NCBI GenBank assembly: GCA_943737045.1
Contig: CALSFV010000230.1
Location: 744,001 to 808,000, forward strand
DNA length: 64,000 nucleotides
DNA from: Parapristionchus giblindavisi
Taxonomy: Eukaryota; Nematoda; Chromadorea; Rhabditida; Diplogasteridae
Direction: 5' to 3'
Shown here one piece after another: positions 33,131 to 45,417 of this stretch. Position numbers and translations under genes: made by a program. Numbering within the stretch: position 1 is the first letter of the stretch; each line of letters begins with the position of its first letter. The notes beneath the pieces are model-generated. The model was not told where the DNA came from. It made no database searches and saw nothing but the letters and a program-made list of their open reading frames with translations.

Positions 33131-36100
33131 TTAGTTTTTGATCTTTCCAACTTTTGTACAGTATTCTATCATCTTCACCGCTTTATCTGCCAATTCTTTT
33201 GTTGAACCATCCCTGAAAAAAATATTTGAGATTAACAGCGAAGTGCGGTAAAGTTTCTCTAACAAGAAAAGCAAAAAAAAACTTACAATGTGCTCAAAAA
33301 TCGAAGCATTCCAAAGGCGAGTGAATTGCATATTTGAAGACTGTCTTGAGTTGATCCAAGCGAATTACATTCAAGAAGATGCGAAAACTGAAAGTTATTG
33401 TGTTTAATATATTTTTAATGAATATAACTCCTTTCCAGGGGTATCTTAATAGCGAATACAAATCTCTGGATCAGAGGGAACAGAGAAAAAAAATAATGAT
33501 TCAGATTTTAATAATTACAATATTTCTAATCGATTATGATAGAATCAGTTACCGTATCGATTTTGCGCAAAATGAATCTGGCCTGGCTATTGGGAAGAAC
33601 TTTCAAACGTCTGAAATGAACAATTTATCTTAAAAATAAATCAATAAAGTGCAAACCTCGCCAGTTCCTTTCTGCTTTCAATCAATACAATTCTCCATTC
33701 AATAGCTCTACTAAGAGCTTTTGTATTGAACGAAGATCGTTTTGAGCGGGGAAAGAAGTCGAGAAGAGCCATGGTCTGAAAAAATAGATTTGCCAAATGA
33801 AAAACATTAAAGAAATGTGAAACTGAAATTAACAAAATTAAAAGAATTCAGGGAACAATCTGTCAAAGCTCGTTATGTATTACACCGGTAATTATGAGCG
33901 AAACGATGGCTCAAATATTTTACGACCAACCTAATACAGTTGCCCTATTGACTCAATTAACCATGAGAGTTGAGTTTCAAATTGCTTACTTCAAACGGTT
34001 TCCTGGTACAGTATCCATGTGGTTCCACGAAAGGTTGCGCACATCGGAAACAGAATGGGAGTTCACATATAGCGCACAAAACATAGCTACATCTGTAAAT
34101 ATTTATCTTGTGATTTACATATGAAAAAGATTATCAGCTGGTTTATCGCTGTGTCAGCATATCTGGGTTGCCGTGAGCTATTTTGAATTTTTGATAATGA
34201 AATAACTTTTCACAAATTCCAAAAGATCCCAGAAATTGAGAGAGTTTTCTTACGTGTTCATTCGCTGTCCTGCAGTGTGACATCGTGGACACCTGACTAG
34301 ATCGGAGATATACGTGATCATGGATTGTACGCGAATTGATTCGAACCCTTAAAGGTACACACGAGCTTATTTGAAACTCTAACGCTCTGGCAATGCTCTC
34401 TCGCATTCTTTGTATACTAGAGAGATATGTCAGAATAAGTGCATTATGACTTTGCAAATCACCATTTCTTCCTATACAGTCACTTTATAATTTTCGTTCA
34501 TATCCAGATACCGAATTTTAAATATATATATATATCTAATAAATTTCCAAGTATAGTAAGTTAAGATTGCGGCAACGAACCATTCTTTTTCAGATACTCC
34601 TTGTAGATCTTGACTTGACTGCAGTTCAACGGGGAATGATCGAGACTTCCACATCCCACGCAAACAACAGCCCCGCACGCACAGCTTTTAGTGTCATTTC
34701 TGAAGAGAAATCGTGATTCTCGTCGTGAAGATATCGAGAAGCTTTAACGATAATCTAATGTTTACTTTTAACCTCTGCTCTCGCCGCACGCTCTCACCCA
34801 CTGTGTAGCCCAGCTAGAGTCGAGAATTGTCAACGCGTAGTTAATTCTTAGCGCGATGTATTTAATTCTACTTACGATAGATATCGATTGCATTCCGGGC
34901 ACTTTCTGCCTAATCCTTCATCGACCAGATATGATTCCAGTTCTTTCTGGTACAGATGGGATGATTCTGGCGAGAGCAGAGATCTGGCGTTGGGGATAGT
35001 GAGTTCAGATGAACACTCAGGGATCTGAATGAAAGATTAAACTCAAATTTTATCCGATATCATTTAATTATTTATCTCATCATAAAGATGTTTCAACAAG
35101 AAAAATATTTAAGATTTAAATGATGTAAAACACATGAAGACACAAAATTTGCTCGGTTTGACTGTCATTAGGCAAGCGCCTGAAGGTTTGCACACAAATA
35201 ACTTACCATGCATCCGACTGGGAATGATCGATATTCAATTGCAGTCGTGATATGTGAAAGCCAACAATGGGTACAACACAAATGATCGCATCCGAGAGAA
35301 TATGGGAGAACCTGTAGGGAAAGTAAGAAAATACGTGATGTCATAGAATTTAATTATTCTGAACTGTGTTTCATGCAAACATATTATTATTCTTATTATT
35401 TGATTATTATTATTATCATTATTATTATTATTTGCTCACCGATGATGAAAATTCATTGAAACAAATATGGCAGCTTCCCGAAGGTTCAACTTCTCCAATG
35501 CCATAGTTAGGGTTGAGGGTAAGATTTACTCTATGCATATCTTGATCGTCAACAATTTCGAAATCATCCTCAATCGATTCACTTGCGGATGATCTGTACT
35601 CAGAACGACAGGGAATTCGTTCATCAGGATTGATCTTTGATCTTTTGCTCTTATTCTTCTTCTTTGGTTTCTTCACTTTCACTACCACACAATCGGCTAG
35701 TTGGAGTCCACAGGACTGATTGAAATAGATTTCTTCGTCATCTCCATCAAAGTCGTCCGTTTCGTCAAATTCCTCTTCACTCTCTTCCAATTTCTCCTTT
35801 TCCTCCCAAAACATCAAAGAGAACTTTGGATCTCTCAAGTTAGGATCGTAATAGAATCCAGGCTGATAGCTAGGGCTGAAAGAATAATTCGTTACAATCT
35901 CATTTAAAAATTATGAAAAAGGTATTGAACTTGTAAAAGCAATTATATCTCGCTATGATAGAGTTGATGTATGAAATTAAAAGACCGTTGGCTAGTTTTA
36001 CGATTCTTTTAAAGTGACTCCCCAACATAATTTCAAACTGTCTGGCCCCCTTCTCTCGCTTTCTTTTTTCTACGAGAGTTGCAGACATGAGAGACAAATT

Positions 36101-38872
36101 AGCTTGAGGTGTTCCTTTAACCTACTTGTGATATTTACTGACGGGTCCTTTTTGATCAATCAATTTCATAGTGGAGTAGCGGACATGAAGCTTCTGAATC
36201 AATATATTTCCCAAAAATTCGAATAATATTCATATAGTACTAATAAAATAATATGCTATTAATATTTTCAAATAGCGTTTATACCTGAAACATTGAAGAT
36301 TTATCAAATCCTTCGTCGCGGGGTATTGTTTTCCGATTACGCCTATACTTCTTACCATTTGGCTGATATCCACTGAAATTATTTTTGTAAAAAAATGTCT
36401 AGTGTTCTCCTTAAGAAGGCATCTCCTGAGCTAATTTGAAACTCTCACGTTCTGACAATGCTCTCTCGCTTTCCTTGTGAGAGAGTGATCAGAGATCATA
36501 GTAAAATACCTCTTGTGTTTCTTGCAGAAACTATTATTTCGCTGATCGGAAAATACGAAAAAAAGTATATTCTTGGCTTGAAATAAAAACATCTTCGATT
36601 ATTACAAGTGATGTGAAAAAATAGAGAAAGATTTTGAAACTTACTATTCCAGGGTTTTTAATACAGCTCTTTTTGCGTATTTATGCGTTACTTGGCCATC
36701 TCGGGATACGTTATGGTACTCGATTCTGTAATTATATAACATTTAATATTTTCACAAGAACATTGATGGATATTGCAATCAACAATGACGCAGAGCTTAA
36801 AAACAGTATGTGTCATTTACATAGACGCCGAAACACCATGGAGCACATTATTATTAACCAATTTTGTATTCTAAAAGCTTTTTTAACATTCAAGGTGCAT
36901 GCAAATTTAAACTTGCACTTTTATTAATTATACTAATTAAATTAAAAATAAATAAATAAATAAATTCAATCAGATTTTTTTCAGCTTTTGAATATTGCAA
37001 TCTTTAAAAAAATCTTTTTTTGTTGATCATACAATTTAAATTTTAAATTTTAAGGATACACACCGAGCTAGTTTCAAACACACCGCTTGACAATGTTCTC
37101 TCGCTTTCTTTGTCCGAGAGAGTATATTGCCAAACTGGAGAAGAAAATTAGCTCGAGGTATGCAAATCATTATCAGAATAAACACCCAAATGAACGAACG
37201 CAATATTCTTCTCAATATCTCTTTCTTGTGAGAATTGCACAAATCGATCACTAAACCCCGGTAGATATCCTCCACGATGGATTGTATGGACGGAGGAGGA
37301 AACACGAACGTTCAGTGATGGATCCTGGAATGAGCTTTGATCTTTAAAGCCATTTTCTTGTTTTCTTTACTCTCTGATAAGTTTTTGATTTTTCTGATCG
37401 CTGATTTTTTGGTACAAGTGACTTTTCTCAGTGATCTAATAGTTTAAAAGTTGAAAATATTTGTTTAATGAAATAACGCAAACGGATTTTAAACACACTC
37501 CATAATTTTGAGCGATATGACGTTGAGGTCCAAATTGGAACACACGAACTAATTCAAAACTCCCCGCTTCGGCTATGCTCTATCGCTTTCTTTGTGGACG
37601 AGTGAGCATTAGCAGAGCAGAGTGCAAAATTAACTCTGGCGTGCCTTTAAGAAACAACACTACTTAAAAGTATTCTATCAATAAGATTTTTTTGTAAATC
37701 ACATTTTTCTACCATCATTTGAAAAGCATTGTACAGAAGCTAAATGAACATCGTGAAACATATAATTACCAGCTATTAGAATGTTACGATTCTCAATTTG
37801 TTCTCGCAAGGGAATCTTGAACACTCCCCGTGGAGTTGTGACAAGACTTTAAAATTATCTCAAATTAGCAAGGAGAGTTTCAATTTAAAAATTAGCTTGG
37901 GGGGGGGGTTTAAGAGCCTAAAGATATTCAGAGTTCATTTCCAACCTGCATATCCTCAATAATCTCTCCAATCATAGAAGGAATGATCCATCTCTTCTTC
38001 TTATCTATCGAATATGGTACTTGATAGTCATCAATACATAATGGATCTTCTCTCCAGATTCCATCAGTTCTGTAATCCGATTGTTTCTGAAAGAGATTAC
38101 TATGAATTGATACGGATTTTTAAGACTTTTTTATTGATACAAAGTCGCATTAAATGTACTTGTTCACCGGTATCCTTTTGATATGAAATTGATTCGAATT
38201 TTTGCTGTAAATTGAATACAATATTATATCAATATAACAATAATAATATGAAATCACAAATTTACCAAATTTATGGTATAGATAATCGTAAAATGTTCTT
38301 TAAAATTATCATCATCACACCATTCATCTGTTGGTACATTGTGACGGAGTTTTGCGTGAATAGATTGAGCACAAGTTAAGAACATTCGCACCATGTCTCC
38401 ATATTGTGCATTTTATATGCTAAAACCACGTTTCGGCACATCGATAAGATTTTAAACATTTAAATATGTTATAATAAAAATTTAAAATATATATTCCTTC
38501 CCTCTCTCCAGCTCCCCTCATTGTCAACTCTAACCAGTTAAGTTAATATTATTAATAGGTGTACACGAATAAGTATGCATGCACTTTAAATATAAATTTT
38601 TCGATTAAATAAGTTAACTAGCAATGTACCCTGTGGTGTTATGGCCGCTACGTCATCACAAAATTAATTTTATTAGTTGGTATCACATTTATTCAATGTA
38701 CTATGAATAAATAATTAATAAAATTAGAAAAACTTACCCTAAACCATGACTTCCAATCTCCACGACTGATTTGAAATTGCTTGAACGTATCCTCCCATAT
38801 GATGTCTTTCATAACGATTGAAGGACCTACGATGGAGGTTATGGCCTTACTACGAGACTGTTTAGGACGCAT
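33131..38872 (-). CDS. RBR (RING-IBR-RING) E3-ligase-like protein with atypical RING2
   Basis: Exons read: 38872-38738, about 38397-38266, 38204-38160, 38086-37946, 37324-37186, about 36725-36693, 36541-36510, 36372-36285, 36193-36126, 35875-35440, 35311-35207, 35024-34876, 34699-34581, 34347-34254, 34086-33990, 33775-33657, 33610-33553, 33387-33287, 33212-33131. All phases fit except those of exons 2 and 6, which stay uncertain. An acidic/basic linker (EESEEEFDE, KKPKKKNKSKR) precedes RING1: CHIC, GCDHLCCTHCWLSH, GCM and PEC. The IBR-like part has KCPECNRYL, CACGAVVCVGCG and HSPLNC. RING2 reads CPRCHTAGQRMN, TYVLCAICELPFCFRC, then HGYC. In canonical RING2 the catalytic Cys lies five residues before the third zinc Cys; here that place is Asn. 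RBR proteins normally pass ubiquitin through that Cys, so this may be an inactive or altered ligase. Several introns carry MITEs. Confidence 0.78.
34349..34430. mobile_element. Truncated palindromic MITE at an RBR splice acceptor
   Basis: TAAAGGTACACACGAGCTTA then TTTGAAACTCTAACGCTCTG. On the minus strand its end CCTTTAAG is the acceptor of the exon starting at 34347. Confidence 0.65.
35398..35433. repeat. ATT microsatellite
   Basis: TTATTATTATTATCATTATT tract in an intron of the RBR gene. Confidence 0.7.
36010..36120. mobile_element. Palindromic MITE next to an RBR donor
   Basis: Ends TTTAAAGTGACTCCCCAACA and AATTAGCTTGAGGTGTTCCT. The element ends where the intron donor (GTAGG on the minus strand, 36125-36121) begins. 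Confidence 0.7.
36408..36500. mobile_element. Truncated palindromic MITE (RBR intron)
   Basis: CTTAAGAAGGCATCTCCTGA then GAGCTAATTTGAAACTCTCA and CGCTTTCCTTGTGAGAGAGT. The right end is lost. Confidence 0.6.
37050..37166. mobile_element. Palindromic MITE (RBR intron)
   Basis: Ends AAGGATACACACCGAGCTAG and AATTAGCTCGAGGTATGCAA. It lies about 20 bases into the intron after the donor of exon 37324-37186. Confidence 0.7.
37538..37651. mobile_element. Palindromic MITE (RBR intron)
   Basis: GAACACACGAACTAATTCAA on the left, AATTAACTCTGGCGTGCCTT on the right, CTATCGCTTTCTTTGTGGAC centre. Confidence 0.65.
37845..37912. repeat. MITE fragment with G-homopolymer
   Basis: AAGGAGAGTTTCAATTTAAA then AATTAGCTTGGGG followed by a G run: half of the palindromic family. 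Confidence 0.5.
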
Positions 38873-38990
38873 GATCTTTGATCTCTGATTTCTGAAATGA
38901 AGTCTTTCATCATGATCGATCATGCAAACGAAATGTAAACATCAAGATACATAGATTAAAAACATCAAAACCTCAGAGTGTTATGGTAGT

Positions 38991-39115
38991 AGCACAGTTC
39001 CACATTAGTTTAAAAAATATCCCACTCTGGTAACGCTCTCTCGTAGACAAAGAAAGTGAGAGAGCATTGCCAGAGTGGTTTCATATTAGCTCGGGTGTTC
39101 TCTTCAAAGGAAATC
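38991..39115. mobile_element. Palindromic MITE
   Basis: Near-perfect arms around CTCGTAGACAAAGAAAGTGAG, same family as the RBR intron copies. Confidence 0.7.
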
Positions 39116-39361
39116 AGCATGAAATTGTTTGATCAGAAGGTCAGAAGGGGTGTGTGTGAAATAAGAAGAGAAGAAGAAAAAAAGATTAACGACAAAAGGT
39201 TTCATTTGAAACTATGAATAATCTAAGATATCTTCAAAAGCTGAAAAGATTCTGATCTAATTGAATAAGGTGTGTATAAATATGGGCTAGATCGGGCTCA
39301 AAAAATGTTTTGCAATGTTGTTCTTTCCTTGCGATATAGTATTGCACAACTGTGAGTCATA

Positions 39362-39560
39362 GGGAAAGAGAACGAAGGGTAGAGAACGAGAGTAAGAGAG
39401 AAAGGGAGAGGGAGAGTGATAGAGTAAAGAGAGGGAGAGGGAGAGTGATAGAGTAAAGAGAGGGAGAGAGATAGAGAGTGAGAGAGAGCATAGAGTGTTG
39501 AGGCGGAGAGAGAGAACGAGAGAGTATAGAATATAGAGTTGAGAAAGAGATAGTTAGACG
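39362..39560. repeat. GA-rich minisatellite
   Basis: A purine-only tract with a ~29-base unit (AGAGGGAGAGGGAGAGTGAT and TAGAGTAA) repeated, then degenerate GA repeats. Confidence 0.75.
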
Positions 39561-40279
39561 ATTAGAGAAGGTAGGTAGAGTTAGGAAGTGAGATATACTC
39601 TGGCACAGACAGGAAGGAGTATGATCAGCGATAAATGATTAATCGTGAAATGAATCGAACATGATCAGGCTACGTACATATTCTTAGCTTGTTATCAGTC
39701 GAGGAATATATATCACATTAATTTATCAATGACAAACAACAACAACCCGTAAAGTAAATATTGTAGATAAGTTTATTTGTTGTTGACTGTAGATTGATAG
39801 AAAACAGTATTCGCATACATACTGGCTACAATAATAGTATAATAATATACTTAATGTGATATAAAAAGATGGGTGTAGATAAATTGAGAGATAGATGAGA
39901 ACCCCAAAAAAACGATGTGGTTCTGAAAAGACCTCTTTTTCAGCTCGGAGTGGTCGCGAATTCATATTCGCCTCGCAGGAAATTCTGCTATGATTTCAAG
40001 TGTGTCAAATCAGCACATCTACTTAATTTTTCTATGTGATAAAGATAATAAATAAAATATTAGCAAGCTTCGCATCTCTCTCATAATAATAGAATAAAAA
40101 ATTGAAATCGTTTTAATTTTGACTAGAGATGCCAACATGACACGCACAAAGAACGAATGAAAAAAGTACAACTTTTATGATTGCCACGTGGTTATGTAAA
40201 GTAGTACTTGAGTGCGTATTCACTTTTCCATATTCAATAATCGTGCAAAATATGGTAAAATATGAGTTAAGTTCATTAT

Positions 40280-43260
40280 TCCTAATCCAGATCGAGCGGT
40301 CTCAAATTCAAATTCATTTATCATATCAGACAGACTTAGGTCAGATGAGTAATGACGCGATTAGCGTCATCCATTGGTATAGACCACCAGAACGATCCCA
40401 TAACTCTTCTCACTTCATCTCGCCAACGTAGAGGAGGTTGTCCAGGCTGTCTCCTTTTAATATGGTTGTAAGGTATCCATGTAGTCAACTTCCTAGCCCA
40501 TCTTTGTTCTTCGATATTCCTCAATTTCATTGCCCATCTGCATTTTCTTCTCTTCGCTTCCTTCTCCCAATCCCGAACACCAGTCTTCCTTCTAACTCTT
40601 TCATTCGTCCATCTATCAAGTCTCGTTATTCCGATCATTCTTCTCTCCATCTTTCTTTGTGCAACACGCAGTCTTTCCTTCTCACTTTCTCTCAGCGTCC
40701 ATGTCTCGCATCCGAACAAAACGGTTGAAGTGATACACGCCTCGAAGAGTCGTCTCTTGTTCGTCATGGGAAGGAATCGGCTAGCCAGAAGAGAAGAGAG
40801 CTTGGACCAGGCCATCCATCCACATTGTATTCTGTGATCGATCTCCTTAGTGTGAGATAGCGGAAACGAGATTGTACCTCCCAAGTACTTTGCTGAGTCC
40901 ACAAATGAGAAGCTTTTTCCATCCACAATAATTGGTTGACGAGTAGACGAACATGATGATAGAATGTGTGACTTCCTATCGTTGACTTCAAGACCGCAGC
41001 GAGCTGAAGAATCGATAACTTTCGCCAGCATACGTTCCAATTCCGGTCTCGTCTTAGCAATAAGGACGAGATCATCCGCGTACTCCAGATGTTGCAATCT
41101 TTCTCCATCAATTCGAAGTCCATCGTCCTCCCAATCAATATCCGCAAGTGCTGAGGCTAGAGCCAAATTGAAGAGCATCGGTGATATTGAGTCGCCTTGC
41201 CGAACTCCTTTCCTGACATTTACTTCGACAGTTTCCTCGTTAACTCTGACCAATGTAGATGATGCCGCATAAAGTCTTCTCAGAAGGTGAATCAGCCTAC
41301 TATCGACACCATGTAGAGAAAGAGCCTGCCAGATCGATGGCCATTCAACTGAATCGAAAGCCTTTTTGTAGTCGATGAGTGCAACATAAACGGGGAAGTG
41401 GTACTCTGTACTCTTTTCTATGATTTGCTTGATGGAGTGCAAATTGTCGGTAGTGCTGTACTCTTTTCTGAAACCCGTTTGGGTGTGGCCAAAGGCATCT
41501 TTTAGCACAGAACCGAATCTTTTCAATACAATGGTTGTAGCAGCTTTTAGGATTACAGACAAGAGACTTATTGGCCTGTAATTGGAGATGTCGTCGGGAG
41601 GTCCTTTCTTGTATAGTAGAGTTACCGTCGATTGAACGAGCATGTTTGGAACTTCGTCTCCATTAACCAAACCATTGAGTAGATCAGCTAGGAGAGGTGC
41701 AAGATGTTCACTCGCTAGAGCAGCCTGATCCGGTAGTATTCCATCGGTTCCAGCTGAGTGACCCATCTTCAGTTGACCGAGAGCTTGCTCTGCTTCTTCT
41801 TTTAGGAAGGGTAGAAACGTGTCTTCAGAAATCTTGATCCATACTGGAAGAGGTACAGTAGATTGGTAGAGCGTGTCATAAAACTCTCGAACGGCCTTCT
41901 TAGTTTCAACTTGCGATGAAACCTTGGTGAGGGGATCAATAATGAGAAGGCGCTGTTTTGAATGTCGAGTCTTATTCAACGCTGCTGATATACTCCTTCC
42001 TTTCATAGCTGCTGCTAATGCTGCTGATTCCTTTCTTATTCTTATATCCTCCTGTAACGATTTACGAGCCTCCTTAGAACAGACAGAGTATTCGGTAGAG
42101 CGAGCAGGGTCTCCTTTCAACTGATGACGACGTTCAAGCAGATTCAAAGTACGAGGCGAAATCCATGGGGGAGTCACTTTTCGATTCCAGCAACCGAGAG
42201 AAGCGGTCGTAGTGAATTCCAAAATGGAATCATAGGCACTTGTAGCATCAGTTGGCTGTCGTCGCGGAAGAGAACCAAGAAGATTCGAGTTCACCAAATA
42301 TCTTGTCCTATCAAAATCCAATCGAGGTTGTCTGCATCTCCTCCGCCACGGAGCTTTAGTTGGTATTCGCATTGTAGCCCGTAATAACCGATGATCCGAT
42401 CCGAATTTGAGATTGTTGACTACTCCGCAATTCGTGATGGGGGCAGAAGAGGGAGCAGCGATGAAATCAATCTGATTGAAGGTCTTTCCATCCGGCGATC
42501 TCCAAGTCCATAACCGAGCCTTGCGACGAGTGAAGAATGTATTCGTAGCACGAAGTCGCATCCTTGATAGAAACTCAGTGAAGGTGAGACCACGAGAGTT
42601 GGATGAAGGAGATCCATATGGTCCTACTACGAATTCATTTCCCGTTTCTCGGCATATCTTCGCGTTGAAATCCCCAAGGAGAATTGGGGTAGATCCATGT
42701 GGAGCGGAGTTCAAAGTGGACTCAACATCATCTAGGAAATCGTCGTAATCTGCGTCTGTGGATGCAGATGTTGGTGCATACCCAACTACAATGTATAGTA
42801 GAAGAGACGACAAAAACAACGAGGCTATTCGGCTGCTCACGGGTATAAATTGAGCTTGTCCTACAAGGTGAGATTTAACCAAGAAAGCAACTCCTTTATG
42901 GGCAGTTGTGTCACCAGAGTGGAAAATAACATCAGAAGATGAGTTGAATGAAATGGATCCAGTTCCAACCATACGAGCCTCTGTAAGAGCAATAACATCA
43001 TAATTGATCTTACGTAAGCCATGCTCCAATTCCATTTGACGAGACTGCGTGGAGAGAGTGCGGACGTTGATGGTCGCCAAGTGTATGACGCGGTGTCGAA
43101 CCATGATAGGCGATACTTCTGCCGAGGGCCAAACTCTTCTGGCAGTAGGACGACTGGGTGGATAGAGGAGAGGTGGTCAGATAGAGAGCGACCGACCTCA
43201 CCCTGTCACTTGACAACCCAGAAATGATCGAGCGGTCTCTGCAAAATGATTTCGTTGTCT
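40280..43260 (-). mobile_element. RTE-like LINE, apparently full-length
   Basis: One long ORF (43104-40336) with short 5' and 3' flanks. The 3' side has a short repeated motif (AAATTCAAATTCATTTATCA, 40305-40325), as RTE elements often do. Ends are approximate; target duplication was not resolved. Confidence 0.75.
40336..43104 (-). CDS. RTE-type endonuclease/reverse transcriptase (intact)
   Basis: 922 aa with no stop, frameshift or obvious deletion. Residues about 1-220 are an apurinic-like endonuclease: LATINVRTL, then EARMVG, LLGDFNAKI, NQIDFIAA and GSDHRLL, with the catalytic Asn, Glu, Asp and His in place. Residues about 450-720 are the reverse transcriptase: ISNYRPISLLSVILK, ALIDYKKAFDSVEW, RQGDSISPMLFNLAL and LEYADDLVLIAK with the YADD box. 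The C-terminus has the Arg/Trp-rich GQPPLRWRDEVRR typical of RTE proteins. The name RTE is by motif style. An intact frame suggests recent insertion or activity. Confidence 0.9.
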   Translation of the reverse strand: MVRHRVIHLATINVRTLSTQSRQMELEHGLRKINYDVIALTEARMVGTGSISFNSSSDVIFHSGDTTAHKGVAFLVKSHLVGQAQFIPVSSRIASLFLSSLLLYIVVGYAPTSASTDADYDDFLDDVESTLNSAPHGSTPILLGDFNAKICRETGNEFVVGPYGSPSSNSRGLTFTEFLSRMRLRATNTFFTRRKARLWTWRSPDGKTFNQIDFIAAPSSAPITNCGVVNNLKFGSDHRLLRATMRIPTKAPWRRRCRQPRLDFDRTRYLVNSNLLGSLPRRQPTDATSAYDSILEFTTTASLGCWNRKVTPPWISPRTLNLLERRHQLKGDPARSTEYSVCSKEARKSLQEDIRIRKESAALAAAMKGRSISAALNKTRHSKQRLLIIDPLTKVSSQVETKKAVREFYDTLYQSTVPLPVWIKISEDTFLPFLKEEAEQALGQLKMGHSAGTDGILPDQAALASEHLAPLLADLLNGLVNGDEVPNMLVQSTVTLLYKKGPPDDISNYRPISLLSVILKAATTIVLKRFGSVLKDAFGHTQTGFRKEYSTTDNLHSIKQIIEKSTEYHFPVYVALIDYKKAFDSVEWPSIWQALSLHGVDSRLIHLLRRLYAASSTLVRVNEETVEVNVRKGVRQGDSISPMLFNLALASALADIDWEDDGLRIDGERLQHLEYADDLVLIAKTRPELERMLAKVIDSSARCGLEVNDRKSHILSSCSSTRQPIIVDGKSFSFVDSAKYLGGTISFPLSHTKEIDHRIQCGWMAWSKLSSLLASRFLPMTNKRRLFEACITSTVLFGCETWTLRESEKERLRVAQRKMERRMIGITRLDRWTNERVRRKTGVRDWEKEAKRRKCRWAMKLRNIEEQRWARKLTTWIPYNHIKRRQPGQPPLRWRDEVRRVMGSFWWSIPMDDANRVITHLT

Positions 43261-43535
43261 GAGAATAAAGAAATTGTACATGATAGCGAACGTTTCGATG
43301 GGTTTCGACTTTTTCATGTATTCCAAGGACGTAAAGACAGTTCCAGAATTGCGTGCCTTAGGGTCAAATTCATGTTTGACGTCCGAAATAGTTAGTGGCA
43401 CCGAGGACTAGAATACTAAGTGATAATATACTTTCGGTTTGCGTACTTTTTTCTTTTGTGCCCTTTGTTTGGGTATACTGTAGGTTGATTACAATAATCG
43501 AGTTGTGTGATGTTTATCATAGAGTTCAATGAGAA
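43261..43535. other. Gap between LINE and Thr/Pro membrane gene
   Basis: 275 bases of 3' flank without coding or repeat signals. Confidence 0.4.
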
Positions 43536-44984
43536 TTACACTGACAATTGATTAGTGTTCACTGATTCTTTCGAAAGACTCTTTACAGTCGATTTGGGAG
43601 TCGTAGCTATGGAATTCGACTGGGTTGCCGTAGATCTACAGTCCTGAGACTTCTTCCTATCAAAGCGATAGTCATTCCAGATTGGTTTCGACGACCAGGG
43701 TTTCTGTTCAGAAGGCTTTGCTGGCCCACTGTTCGATCCAGAATCCTGAAAAATGTTAGATTACATATTATCGATTGATGATGAATGACCTACCGATTTC
43801 GACTGTTTGCTCTTCGCCTTGGTCCTTCGTCTTCGTAAATAACTGAGTATGAATACGATGATAATGAGTAGAGTAATAGCGGCGACACCAATGCAGAGAT
43901 ATATGTTCAATGTTGTCTCCGAATCTAGTTGGTCAGATGTTGACAATGCAGATATTGTAGTAGAAGTGGTCCAAGAGGTGCTGGGTACCGTATTGGTAAT
44001 GGGTACTGTAGTGGTACTGGGTACTGTAGAGGTACTGGGTACTGTAGTGGTACTGGGTACTGTAGTGGTACTGGGTACTGTAGTGGTATTGGGTACTGTG
44101 GGACTTTCTATAATATTGACAAATTCTACTGCGTAATTGAAATAATCACTTCGAATGATTTTTTCAACATATTCTTCAGCAGCTTTTGCGACACTTGGTG
44201 CTACGTTCCTGAAATTTATAGAAAAAAATCAATATCAGTGTTTTTCGTCCTTTGTTTGACCACTTCCATTCCCCTCTATAGTTATGTTGCTTACTGTGCA
44301 TTGTTTATGATGTTTACTATGATTATACGGCCCTTTTGCCGGGAGTTGAACCGTGTCCCACCTTCAAAAGACCTCACAACATTCACCAAATCTGAAAATT
44401 TCCATTTTGCTCTATAAAACGGTCCACAGAGAGAAATAAGTGCTATCCACGGAACATAAGACCTAAGTAGTGTTATATTTAACACTTTTCGAGCTAAATA
44501 TAACACTTCTCAGGTCTTATGCTCCGTGGATAACACTTATTTCTCTGTGTGTCTAAGACGCGACGTGAAAGTAAAAGAAGAACAGAGTGACGAGTTAGAG
44601 CATGCCTTGTAAATATCCGATTATTTTTTCGAAATCTAATAAAACTTCGCATATTTCGCCAATTCTTAGGACATTATCTACGGTATGCTCCAACCAACTT
44701 TTCATCTCTTGAATTAAGTGGAAATATAAATGAAGCATGTCAAGTCTAGATACTCACCTCCAAGCTTCAGTTGTTTGACCAACGCCGACGCTGGAATCGA
44801 AAACATCGCGGACACAATGAATGATTTGAAGAGAAAAGGATCTTATATACTCGTGAGAAATATGAATTAAAGCACGCAAATCGTATAAAATGACCTTTTC
44901 ATATTCAATTTTCGATTTGCTTACAACTAGTCGTACTAGATATTCTAAGTTCATTGTGTCTGCCGCAGATGCAAAATGATCCAT
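43536..44984 (-). CDS. Single-pass membrane protein with Thr/Pro repeat
   Basis: Exons: 44984-44758, a middle exon near 44705-44650 (SWLEHTVDNVLRIGEICE), 44391-44295 (LVNVVRSFEGGTRF), 44208-43794 and 43745-43536; the middle joins are not certain. The start MDHFASAADTMNLEYLVRLV lacks a signal peptide, so topology depends on the internal span. Exon 4 has QNVAPSVAKAAEEYVEK, seven tandem units of type TVPSTT, then the transmembrane span YLCIGVAAITLLIIIVFILS followed by RRRR (stop-transfer). The tail is Ser/Lys-rich. The Thr/Pro stalk would suit O-glycosylation. Function not recognised. A 128-bp hairpin element lies in intron 2. Confidence 0.65.
44424..44551. mobile_element. 128-bp near-perfect hairpin element
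   Basis: The left arm CACAGAGAGAAATAAGTGCT with its continuation to about 44477 is matched by the inverted right arm (44494-44551) with only a few mismatches. A short AT loop joins the arms. It lies in an intron of the Thr/Pro membrane gene and has the form of a MITE. Confidence 0.75.

Positions 44985-45417
<433 letters not shown>

Larger units (their letters stand above)
38873..40275. other. Upstream of the RBR gene; MITE and purine tract, no gene seen
   Basis: 38991-39115 is a palindromic MITE (CACTCTGGTAACGCTCTCTC and its inverse). 39362-39560 is a GA-rich tandem tract (GGGAGAGGGAGAGTGATAGA repeated). An acceptor near 38893 could serve a leader exon or trans-splicing before the ATG at 38872. 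Confidence 0.5.

Noticed and set aside
33388..33552. A six-base micro-exon (AGATTT) in the RBR gene
   Set aside because: The flanking exons already join in phase without it; the acceptor-donor pair is probably fortuitous.
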